Below, in pieces: positions 24,401-32,094 of a stretch of DNA of 34,532 bases. A program made the translations under genes and the position numbers. Location: contig JBBHKE010001060.1 of assembly GCA_037447655.1 (NCBI GenBank), positions 1-34,532 of the forward strand, given 5' to 3'. The notes under the pieces are model-generated. The model was given only the letters and a program-made list of their open reading frames with translations. It made no database searches and was not told the DNA's origin. The DNA is from Zygnema cylindricum. Taxonomy: Eukaryota > Streptophyta > Zygnematophyceae > Zygnematales > Zygnemataceae. How positions within the stretch are numbered: position 1 is the stretch's first letter; every line of letters starts with the position of its first letter.

Positions 24401-25982
24401 CATAGAACCACTATGCAAAGCAAAGAAAAAAAAAGGCGATTGTGCTGTTTGTAGTTTTAATCACATCCTATAACCATGGACACGTGAGAATTAAGCGCAC
24501 TAATTCTGACTTCCTACGTTTCTTCACTCTCCCAAAAGCCATCGTACCTCTCCTTCTCTCCCTCCTCTCACTCCCCTCCCTCCCCTTTCCTCCCTTCCTC
24601 CCTCCCTCCCTCCCTCCCTCCTCCCTCCCCCCTCCCTCCATGCCCCTCTTTCCCCCCTTCCCTCCTTCCCCCCTCCCCACCCCCCTCTACCTCCCTCCCT
24701 CCCTCTCTCTCCCTCTCTCCCACTCACTCTCTCACTGTGCCCAAAGCCTCCGTACATAGTGCTAGCGAAGAGCATTATACAGAGGCTGGAAGCTAATTCA
24801 AACAGCTATTTATTAGGCATGCCATAAAATGCAATGTAATGTAGCTTCCGAAAACCTCCAAACATTGCCCTTCCATTTGCCTGCGAGAAGGCCAAGACTG
24901 AGCAAAACTGAAACACAAAAGTGGCTCTGCTTGTTTGCAGATTGCTGGTCGAAGATACAATAGAATGACAAAGATAGAGGCAAGGAAACTGGCAATTACA
25001 ACCAAGAAGGTAAATATTTGTAAATTTGAACATTGTACTAGCAATGCTGATAAGAAAAGGGGTCTAACCAAGTAGTCAAGTGCATAACCTGTGACTTGAG
25101 AGAGAGCAAAAGAGAGGAGAGAGAGGGAGGGGAAAAGGAAGAGAGGTTATATAGCTCTGTAAGGAAACCGCGCTATTAACCATCGCCATCATTATCGGTT
25201 TTTAAGCCGGAAGCACCCCGCTCCGTTTGAATCTGAAAATCACGCGATCGTCGGAATTAAGCCGATGCATAGCAGCATAACAATGACAGGACAGGAAGAG
25301 AAACAGAAACAAAGAAAAGTTCTAAAATTTGTTCACGTTCATCACGCAGTCATAACGGTGACAGGCCAGAAAGAGTAACAGAAACAGACAAAATAGCTAG
25401 AATTTATTCACATGTATGACGCAGCCATAGATTAAAGTGCATTTCTGATTCAATGCAACATTGTTAAGAACAGGACATCATTAGGTTGTACAGCACCTTC
25501 CGGTCATTTTGATCAACCGGGACGTCGTTTATCTCAATTTGCAATAAAAAATATGCAATTTGCTTTAAGTTGTCACCTTGGGCAAACAGGCCAGGGGAGA
25601 GAGAAAGGAGTGGGGAGGCGGAGTGAATGTGACAAAGCAGGAAACATGAAACATTATGTTACAAGGAATAAGCATGATCATATTAAGTAATGTTCAGAAT
25701 ATCTCACGGCAAAGGGCAACATTGTCGACAATCCACATTAATTGAGGAATGCAGTCACCAGTAGAGCACCAAACCGTAACATAAACATTCTTCAACAAAT
25801 ATTTTTTTGCTTAGTATTTAAGGATTTGCAGAATCTCCTTACATGGATTCTCGCATTCTCTGGCGTAACGGACCATCTTGATCAGAATGCCATTGACGTC
25901 GATGTGGTAGTCCTGAATGAGAGCTCACTCCTGTAGAAGGAGGCCTTTGAAGTGAAGCAGTTGACTGCTGAGCTGTCTGCAT
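11587..25982 (-). CDS. HAC1: Plant p300/CBP-type histone acetyltransferase (HAC family), multi-exon gene
   Basis: The protein is a nuclear co-activator that acetylates histones using acetyl-CoA. Coding exons, in transcript order: 25843-25982, one not found, 23101-23887, 21104-22599, 20433-20732, 19342-19617, 18091-18219, 16687-16887, 16313-16455, 15543-15861, 14777-14916, 13507-13585, 12791-13174, 12259-12485, 11587-11695. From 23887 to the stop, all junctions agree in phase and sum to 4590 nt (1529 residues plus stop). With exon 1 and the missing exon the protein is about 1600 residues, near the roughly 1700 of Arabidopsis HAC1. Domain order is Gln/Met-rich region, TAZ1, Cys-rich/PHD, HAT, ZZ, ZZ, TAZ2. 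One intron uses a GC donor. No frameshift or premature stop was found in the exons. The family assignment is certain; the paralogue number is not. Confidence 0.96.
12791..14916 (-). CDS. HAC1: HAC exons 11-13: two ZZ-type zinc fingers
   Basis: Exon 14777-14916 starts [18 protein letters not shown] and carries CTHC and WVCRFC. Exon 13507-13585 finishes the first ZZ finger with KCYEAE and DRHP; the Lys codon is split AA|G. Exon 12791-13174 carries the highly conserved [20 protein letters not shown] and [18 protein letters not shown] blocks, then the second ZZ finger ([34 protein letters not shown]). The segment between the two ZZ regions is shorter and more diverged than I expect from flowering-plant HACs. 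Acceptors and donors are all GT-AG here. Confidence 0.95.
13275..13495. repeat. GA-rich low-complexity tract in a HAC intron
   Basis: The plus strand is dominated by GGGAGAG/GAAAG runs, so the transcribed strand gives a long pyrimidine tract in the intron between exons 13507-13585 and 12791-13174. Confidence 0.85.
14331..14402. repeat. (GCATACAT)n / (ACAT)n microsatellite in a HAC intron
   Basis: Repeated GCATACAT units with interspersed ACAT steps are present. Overlapping open frames on both strands here (Met-His-Thr-Tyr-rich and Tyr-Met-Ala-Cys-rich) are products of the repeat and not genes. Confidence 0.95.
15543..18219 (-). CDS. HAC1: HAC exons 7-10: HAT catalytic domain
   Basis: The four exons are 18091-18219 ([20 protein letters not shown]), 16687-16887 ([38 protein letters not shown]), 16313-16455 ([36 protein letters not shown]) and 15543-15861 ([25 protein letters not shown], then a Lys-rich tail). 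The Trp of YIWAC and the Trp-Tyr of LREWY correspond to p300 W1436 and W1466-Y1467; Y1467 is the proposed catalytic acid. All are present, so the enzyme looks active. The LREWY Trp codon is split between exons by a GC-AG intron. Confidence 0.96.
15862..16312 (-). other. GC-AG intron in the HAT domain
   Basis: The upstream exon ends GAATG and the intron starts GCAAGC (16312-16307). The downstream exon starts after TTTGCAG with GTATCTG. Joining them gives the conserved Glu-Trp-Tyr-Leu, with the Trp codon as TG|G. No GT donor near this point preserves the protein. GC-AG introns are a minor but real class handled by the major spliceosome. Confidence 0.88.
16636..16677. repeat. 21-bp tandem duplication next to a HAC 5' splice site
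   Basis: GAACCAACAACAC[A/G]AAGTGAG occurs twice head to tail with one difference. It lies in the intron a few bases beyond the donor of exon 16687-16887. Confidence 0.9.
18842..19040 (+). mobile_element. MITE-like element with terminal inverted repeats, copy M2
   Basis: The left end GCTCATAGTTATCAGTGTTA (18842-18861) is the inverse of 19013-19032 with two mismatches, and the match continues less perfectly to GTGTAC. The element is non-coding and lies in the HAC intron between exons 19342-19617 and 18091-18219. It shares its right half with M1 (10131-10229) and M3 (32694-32826). No target-site duplication was identified. Confidence 0.7.
19342..20732 (-). CDS. HAC1: HAC exons 5-6: Cys-rich and PHD-type zinc region
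   Basis: Exon 20433-20732 carries [25 protein letters not shown] and FFCVKCF, the Cys-rich module that precedes the PHD in plant HACs. Exon 19342-19617 carries [19 protein letters not shown] and FTCPECC, completing the PHD finger, then [11 protein letters not shown] and a basic helix ending RAQGKNPDQ that leads into the HAT domain. The exon junction falls between EESEEG and WVECG, both phase 0. The intron between them (19618-20432) holds a GT microsatellite. Confidence 0.95.
20249..20273. repeat. (GT)n microsatellite in a HAC intron
   Basis: About twelve uninterrupted GT dinucleotides. Confidence 0.95.
21104..22599 (-). CDS. HAC1: HAC exon 4: Gln-rich linker and TAZ1 zinc finger
   Basis: The first 180 codons are rich in Gln, Ser and Asn. 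TAZ1 follows at about codons 185-262 (about 21810-22047), starting [20 protein letters not shown] and showing the HxxxC-x-C-type metal sites in [21 protein letters not shown] and [12 protein letters not shown]1 domains bind transcription-factor activation domains. After it come a poly-Asn stretch, an acidic/Gln region and the conserved block [11 protein letters not shown]. Two acceptors 12 bases apart (start 22599 or 22587) keep the same frame. The donor is GTGGGT, phase 0. Confidence 0.95.
23101..23887 (-). CDS. HAC1: HAC exon 3: EEYLD motif and Met/Pro/Gly/Gln-rich region
   Basis: The exon follows a TTGCAG acceptor and opens with [13 protein letters not shown], matching the end of the conserved plant HAC N-terminal helical region (EEYxxxxTLExRL). 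The rest is low-complexity and probably disordered, with repeated PTPGM motifs and a Gln-rich end. The PTPGM repeats are a recognisable feature of the plant HAC N-terminus. The donor is GTGAGA at 23095-23100, phase 1. Confidence 0.92.
24538..24730. repeat. Long CCCT/CTCC pyrimidine tract in HAC intron 1
   Basis: Nearly 190 bases of C and T on the plus strand (CCTCCCTCCCTCC and variants). The transcribed strand is purine-rich, so it does not act as a splice-acceptor tract. The open frames over it on both strands are repeat artefacts. Confidence 0.93.
25270..25425. repeat. Diverged 75-bp tandem duplication in HAC intron 1
   Basis: ACAATGACAGGACAGGAAGA at about 25280 and ACGGTGACAGGCCAGAAAGA at about 25355 start two aligned units. 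They continue through AGAAACAGAAACA / AACAGAAACAGACA, AATTTGTTCAC / AATTTATTCAC and ATCACGCA / ATGACGCA, with a 75-base period. Confidence 0.75.
25843..25982 (-). CDS. HAC1: HAC first coding exon
   Basis: The ATG at 25982 begins 46 codons starting [15 protein letters not shown] and ending [11 protein letters not shown]. The end resembles the start of the conserved N-terminal KIX-like helix of plant HACs (a D-x-x-L/M-R-x-R-x-x-M-R pattern). The donor is AT|GTAAGG (GTAAGG at 25837-25842), leaving phase 2. The exon at 23887 starts in phase 0, so at least one exon must lie between them. An in-frame ATG at 26030 precedes a hydrophobic, UTR-like stretch and is less likely to be the start. Confidence 0.75.
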
Positions 25983-26773
25983 GGCTAAAAGGATTATTTT
26001 TAGCTCCAGAAACTTCAAAATAATTAACACCTGGCACTCTTACAAACCCTAACCGCGAATTATCACATTCGTGCACTCTCAATTGCCACGAACATCAAAA
26101 TTAAAGTTACAATCGAAAGTTTCGTGCACAAGGCGACTTCCTTCAAGTAAAATTATCTTCTGAGAGAGCTTATCCATGGCTTGCAGAGATGGTCAGCCAT
26201 GGCTGCCAAAGCTCTGGAAGCCTGACTGTGTTTCGCAGCTGAATTTGCTCTGTAGCAGAAAATTGCTGCATGGGGCATGGGACATGCGCCCTGCATCACC
26301 TGGATGATGTTGTGTGCGAGGTGCCATGTTGGTCCATAGTTTTAAAGGGCGTAAAAGTCGTCAGATATTGCGTAATTAGATCGTGCGCGGTTACTGGATC
26401 CTGACTCGCTGTAATTGAACAGGGAAATGTACTTCCTTACAAAATAGTACATTTTCCTGTACGATCAATGTGCTAACAACAGTACAGTCCAGTACTGTGA
26501 TGTACTGTACTGTACTCCAGTAACCCCCCATACTGGCGTACGTCTCGTCTCATTAGAAATATTAATTCGAAATTAATTGGAAAAATGTCGCACTAAAGGG
26601 GGTTTTATAATTAGTAAAGGCCCTAATCTGTACTTTTATATGTGAAACAAAGCGTGCGGCCATGCGGATATTTTATCATTTCACTACGGAGATTTGGTGC
26701 ATGATTCCGTGCGGAAACGAACTGAATATCCAGTTTTCTACTGTGAGAATTGTCGCAAAGTGGTACGGTAAAT

Positions 26774-26805
26774 TACTGTACTGTACTGTACAGTACAGTA
26801 CAGTA
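26774..26805. repeat. 32-bp perfect palindrome built from CTGTA/CAGTA units
   Basis: TACTG repeats run into CAGTA repeats with no spacer, so each strand reads the same. Related GTACT repeats lie at 26480-26520. Confidence 0.95.
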
Positions 26806-27520
26806 GACCCCAACTGGTGCCGCACGAAATGGTCGTACTTCTGTGATAATTACAGTACTTCGAATGCAGCCCTCATCATTATGTCAAAGATGATGTTGAC
26901 GTATGTCAGCAATGAACACAGCTGCATACCGCCAATTATAGTACGGAATCAGGTAAACGATATTGACAAGGGCTATTCGGTGTGTGCGGCGGCTTTAGTG
27001 TTTGTCCGCTTCCAAAGTAATACTGGCGATGTTGTACTTGCTGCCTTTTGGCAGTGTTACGTTGTTGGTTTGTAGTGTTGCAGCATTTTTACCGCGTTTT
27101 AAACTCAGCTGCTTATATTTGTACAATACTCGAAGATCGATGAGCGACGTTTCTATATGATTTCAACATCTTGTACATTTTTTTGGTTTAAAAGAGATAT
27201 AAAATAAACATTTAACCCACTTCATGCCAATGGGGTTGTGTATATCACGTTCTCTCCCAAAATTATAGTGGTTTGAATGGTTTTATAAAAAAAATCTCGT
27301 TAATGTAGATTTATCTGTCAGGTATCAATGTATTTTTGCCTTGCTTGTAGTTTTTCAGTTTTGGCCATGCTACCCCTTTTGTACCTCAAGATGGTTTACC
27401 ATTGTGCTTTTTAATTCAATTTGCTCCCCATATGTATTGAGTAGAATCTCCTTAGGGTTGGTAGAAAGGACATAATGGAGGATCATGATGCAATGGACGA
27501 GAACTATATGGCCGCCCAAG

Positions 27521-27752
27521 TGGTACACCTTGTATCGCTAATAGTGTTCATGCTTTTTCGCCACTTAAAACATATTTTCTAGGTACACACCATCCAGATT
27601 GTGGATCACAATCCGATGGTTGCGATTGAAAGGCATGATTTGAACTTTCCGGTTGTTGGTCTCCAACGGAAAATCGGACAAGTGTGCACGGAGAAAAGAT
27701 GTTTTAAGTGGCGCAAAAAACTTTATCACTAATAGCGATACACGGTGTACCG
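27521..27752. mobile_element. MITE-like element with ~70-bp terminal inverted repeats (M4)
   Basis: The left arm (27521-27590) and the inverse of the right arm (about 27683-27752) align over about 70 bases. Both contain GGTACACC, GTATCGCTA, TAGTG and GCCACTTAAAACAT. The centre is unrelated single-copy sequence with no coding potential. The borders are the palindromic GGTACACC / GGTGTACC. No clear target-site duplication was seen. Confidence 0.8.
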
Positions 27753-28209
27753 ATTAAGTAAAGGTGGAAATTCGGATGGTCACCCACACTAGAAACGAAG
27801 TTAACAAATTAACGAAAATAATAAAATTAATTATTATTTTTTAACGAAATTGCTGGGAGTGTGGTCGAGATCAGACCATTGGGTAGTGGGGATACTCGAG
27901 GATTGGGGTTGGTTGATTGAAGTTTTGAATTAGAGATGAAGGCAATTCAGGCATAAGAGAACACTATTTTTGGTGGGATATTGGTATGGGAAACAAGACT
28001 TTATTAAAAAGCGCGATGGTAAACCATCTGAGTCCATGGGAACAAAAAGGGGCGGCAATGCTGAACGCATATAGTTTGTATGCAATATAAAAATACATTA
28101 TAAAATATAAAATGCATACAATATGATGCTCACCCAACACACAACAATTTGACTTGAAGCATAAGATCAAATTGAAACCGAGCTTCCTAACGTCAAATGA
28201 ACCTCACAC

Positions 28210-28254
28210 TCCCCCTCCCCCTCCCCTTCCCCCTTCCCCTCCCCCTCCCCCTTT
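28210..28254. repeat. (CCCCCT)n C-rich tract
   Basis: Seven or more CCCCCT/CCCCTT units in tandem, non-coding. Confidence 0.92.
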
Positions 28255-28435
28255 GCTGTGACATCACATATTCTCGAATAACAAATTTCGAGCAAAAACT
28301 TCAAAATTAGTGGAAGCAACAAACAGAAAACTTTTGTGACGTTATGTCACAAACTGTTAGTGTTGGATTCATCGGATTTTAGATCTAATGTGGAAAATCT
28401 ATATTGTATGTAGTTTTGTTCGGTGTTTACTCAAA

Positions 28436-28500
28436 AACATACAATATACCTACAATATACATACAATATACATGCGATGTGCATACTACATGTATAGTTT
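28436..28500. repeat. ACAATATAC(AT) short tandem repeat
   Basis: CATACAATATAC and close variants occur about three times in tandem, followed by related CATGCGATGTGCATAC sequence. Confidence 0.8.
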
Positions 28501-29468
28501 TGAATTACGAGTCAAATTAACAAAAAAAAAACCAGAGTTAGAAACAACGATCGGTGTGAATACTGCAACTGTTAAATAAAAAAATTATTGAACCAAAAAA
28601 AAAAAAAAAAAATCACTTTTAATTCTACTCTTCAACTTAACTCTACAATATAGTGTCACATCACAACGGGCTCGAGTTTGTTTTGGCATTTGACAAAGGA
28701 AAAAAAAAAAAACCGGCCAGAACTCTGCGTAAGAAGGAATCATAGAGTGTTTACATTGAAGAAATTTGCCCTAATCTTGGAGGTAAAATCGAAAAGTTTT
28801 AGGGCAAACGGAAAGTACATTTCCACAGAAAGTACATTTTCCCAACAAATCGTACAAACAGTACAATTTGCTCTCAATACGAGGGTAAAACTTTCGATAG
28901 TTTAATTACATTTTCACTATTTCTTAATCGGGATATATTGCAAACATTTCTTTTTCAACTTACCATGATCACATCTTTCATTATCATATATAGTCATGAC
29001 TTTCTTTTGTACTTTAGTTTATCTTAATACTCGTCAGTACTATTCCAATACTCTTCTGTACTTTTTGTACTCTTGGCTCATTAAAAGCAGTTTACAGAAA
29101 TGACGACAAAAGAAAAAGAAAAAAAAAAAAAAAACAACCACGTGTACACTTTGCCACACCAACCAATGGGTACAAAACAAAGGGATCTTCAATTTCTGAT
29201 TCACAACTTTTAACACTTAAAAAACATATTTTCCTAGCACTAAACCACGATAATTTGTAATTCTTCGAACACCAATTTAAATCAACACTTTAAATGCCAC
29301 AAACACAAACCTACTGTACACCACCGTCAAAGAAACTGAGAAGTGAGAAACTGAGAAACTGACAACATGGAACTAAGACACCTGACCGTACATATGGGAA
29401 CTGTAGGTGTTCTATAGTAATCCCAGTCGTTTTCCTCTCTTCTGGTCTAATTCTTTCCTATCGTTATC

Positions 29469-29474
29469 TTTATT
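29469..29474 (-). promoter_or_regulatory. Possible poly(A) signal of the Kelch gene
   Basis: The minus strand reads AATAAA about 157 bases after the Kelch stop codon, a reasonable distance for a plant 3' UTR. Plant signals are loose, so this is only suggestive. Confidence 0.35.
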
Positions 29475-29630
29475 TCCTTATTTTGACTGTTTGCTCGATA
29501 GCAAGACAAATTTTTCGACAGTCTCTACCTAAGCATTTCCCAAAGTGCCTCCAACTGAAAAGATCCATGCTATTTGAAGAGCAAAACTCCAGACTATTTG
29601 AAGAAAAAAAGGGTCTATTTCAGTTTATCT

Positions 29631-32094
29631 CTAAAGATATGTATGCATACGATTTCTCGAAGGTTCCTGACTTTGAGACAATTGCATGAGGAGAAGTTCT
29701 GTCGCATTCATAGGTCGACTCTGCGTGGGAAAAAAAGAAAGTCCTCTAAAATTCACAACTTTCGAAACAAAAAAACACATTTCTATACCATATTTCAATT
29801 CAAAAGATGAGCATTGTTTTCGATTCCTAATCATCTATCCTTCTCGGTTAATCATTATTGCCTCAATTGTCTCAAAAAATGCTTTAAACCATACAGAAGC
29901 TTGGAGACTTACTCCACCTTTTCATCTTATTTCCTCAAAAACAACGTAGAGGATTCTAATGATTTTAATGAAAACATGTTAATGAGTTTGAAGAATTTTG
30001 AGATAAACTGTTCACATGTATCTCGTTAACGATGTTAATTTGACACAACATGTGTCATTCACGTACCTGCAAAGGATATTTATTGTCGCTACGTTCTCCT
30101 CCTCCTCCTCCTCCTCCTCCTCCTTCAACACTATTCGTGCATCTTTGCATCGTGAGCTCCTTTGCAGGTGTAGTTTCCACATTTCCCGTTTTCTCCATTG
30201 TTGTTTTTTTTTCCACAAGAGGAGTCATGGAAAGGACTCTCGGTTGAAGATTGTCATCCTGGTTTTGAACTCCAGAGGAGGTACCTTCTGTACCGACCTT
30301 CTCTCCCGAAGTTGCCTTTGCCAAAGGAGTCTGTCCTTCCCTCTCTCCTTCGGTACGAGGATTTGACACTCCATTCTGAGAAACTGGAGGGACTGGAGGG
30401 ACAGTCCCACTGGAGGAACCTTCTGCTGCTTTAGCGAGGCGTCTCCTCTCTTTTCGTCGGGCGATTTGACTAGAAAGCTTCTCTCGCTCCTCAGTCCTCC
30501 GCCTGTTTTTTATTTTTTGTATTTTAAAAATAAACGTGACAAGTCATTACCCTGTGTCTCTCTCTTATATTCCCTCTTCCTTTCTTCCTCATCATCAACC
30601 AAAAATTCTCAGACTCTCTTATCATCTATTATGATTTCTCGTTTTACCTCCCTTTTTCTCTCATCGTCTATGACAATCCATCTTTCTCTCTCCCGTTCCT
30701 CTCTTTCATCATCTATCCTCATTTCAGCATTGCAGCTGATATAGGATAATAACAAAACAAAAAAAAATTGAGATTTTTATTCCTTAAAAAAGAGAAGTGC
30801 ATAATAGTATCCAATCAGAATGCTCGATATATGAAAGTTGCCTTTCACTTATGGAGCATTTTGTTCTTTGCATGAATAGATTTTAAATCTTACTTCCGTG
30901 AGAAAAATGGAAAAGGAGGAGATGGGAGAGTCTAAAACTACCCTCCAATTGTACACAAAATGACAGGCACCCTCCTTTCTACTGAACTTTCTAACAAATC
31001 CTTTAGAAAAAACAAAAAATATCCCACATCAAAAAAATTGTCGGTGATACAAAACCGATTTCGCAATGCAAAGCCGATTTCCTAAAAAAGGCCAGACTGT
31101 CCTAAACTATTCACATTTAAAAAAACTCTAAAAAATCCATTGTTTTAAATTTTGCAAATCTTACATGGCCATCCGAGTATATGCGGCTTGAGTGAATCCC
31201 GGTCGAAAAGTAAAAAGAAGACCCTCCAAAGGAACATCGTCGACTTTTGCCTCCACACAATACCCAAAATGGAAAACATCAGTTATTTTTCCTTCAAAAG
31301 ATCGCTCTGTTGGAGGTCGGGATTCTAAACCTCCTGAAGTATCTGATCGCGGGACTGAAAAAGGAGAAGATAGAATTTCTGTTTCTCCTGGAAAAAAAAA
31401 ACAACAAAAAAAACAATAATTTGCGTCAACAACTGGTTTTATGTTGGACAAGCGTTCGACTACATTATATGTAATCATGTAAAGACACTCGATTTTTATG
31501 CAAACTGCTGACTTTCATGATTATCAGAGAGGTAAAAAAGAATCAAAATGAAATAAACGACACAATATTTACTAAATTCACATATGAAATTTGCAAACAT
31601 GCGAACTTTATTCTAAGGCACAGAAGCAGATGAAGGTAGACATAATAGCTTCCAAAACTAACCTAAAGGGGTTCCACAGGGTTTCAAGAAAAAAAAGGAC
31701 TAACAACAAGACGAGTAAGACAGGTTTAGTACCTTTCTTTCTTTACTTCCCTTTCTAACATGAACTGCATTTGCCCAACGACTGTCATAACAACATATCC
31801 GAAACAAAATAGTACAATCCCTTTCTCCAACATTTTCTTCAAAAAATGTCAAAAACTCTCTCGAACAGAGTATAAATCCAAAAATTGAGAAGATTGTGGG
31901 TTGATAAAACTCACCAAGATTGCCGAACATCCTTTCTGGTCCTCCAATCCCCGGAACTCCTTCGACAAATGGACGTTTCATACCAATACCCAATTCTGTC
32001 GGAAAAGGACCCATTTGACTCCTCCTTTTTAACTCTTTTTTGAGAGAAAGTCGTTCTGCTGTGGGCATCGCATTTGCTACGTCCAATGCCAATC
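29631..32094 (-). CDS. Kelch gene C-terminal exons: helix, conserved block and disordered tail
   Basis: Exon 31915-32094 encodes a charged helix (ERLSLKKELKRRSQ). Exon 31165-31387 carries the FEGKITDVFHFGYCVEAKVD block and ends AT|GTAAGA. Exon 30067-30502 completes the codon as ATG. It encodes a very basic, possibly nuclear-targeting segment (RRTEEREKL, ARRKERRRLAKAAEG), then a Ser/Thr/Gly-rich tail with nine consecutive Gly. Its donor CAG|GTACGT joins the last exon 29631-29720 after a strong pyrimidine tract and CAG. That exon reads SRPMNATELLLMQLSQSQEP and ends in TAG. Confidence 0.85.

Larger units (their letters stand above)
25983..29468. other. Intergenic region between the Kelch and HAC genes
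   Basis: It includes the promoter and 5' UTR of the HAC gene next to 25983. No gene was recognised. The 137-codon plus-strand frame at 26662-27075 has no known domain and runs through a simple repeat. The region carries a 32-bp perfect palindrome, GTACT-repeat stretches, an inverted-repeat element (27521-27752), a C-rich tract and AT-rich repeats. Confidence 0.6.

Noticed and set aside
24468-24775. Gly/Arg/Glu-rich and Pro/Ser-rich frames
   Set aside because: They are artefacts of the long CCCTCC tract in HAC intron 1.
24829-25052. 75-codon frame following a strong acceptor in HAC intron 1
   Set aside because: The phase would fit exon 1, but the Cys/Phe/Leu-rich sequence is unlike any HAC N-terminus and ends in a stop.
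25459-25540. Minus-strand segment resembling the missing HAC exon
   Set aside because: No acceptor in the needed phase and no donor before a stop. Similarity is limited to a few spaced residues.
26662-27075. 137-codon plus-strand open frame upstream of the HAC gene
   Set aside because: It has no recognisable domain and part of it is the CTGTA/CAGTA palindrome. No supporting splice or UTR signals were seen.
29483-29689. 68-codon plus-strand frame with repeated LFEE motif
   Set aside because: It overlaps the last Kelch exon on the opposite strand, which has better splice and phase support.
30585-30740. Charged IDDER-repeat frame as an extra Kelch exon
   Set aside because: It contains a stop, and the exons on either side already join in phase (AT|G) without it.
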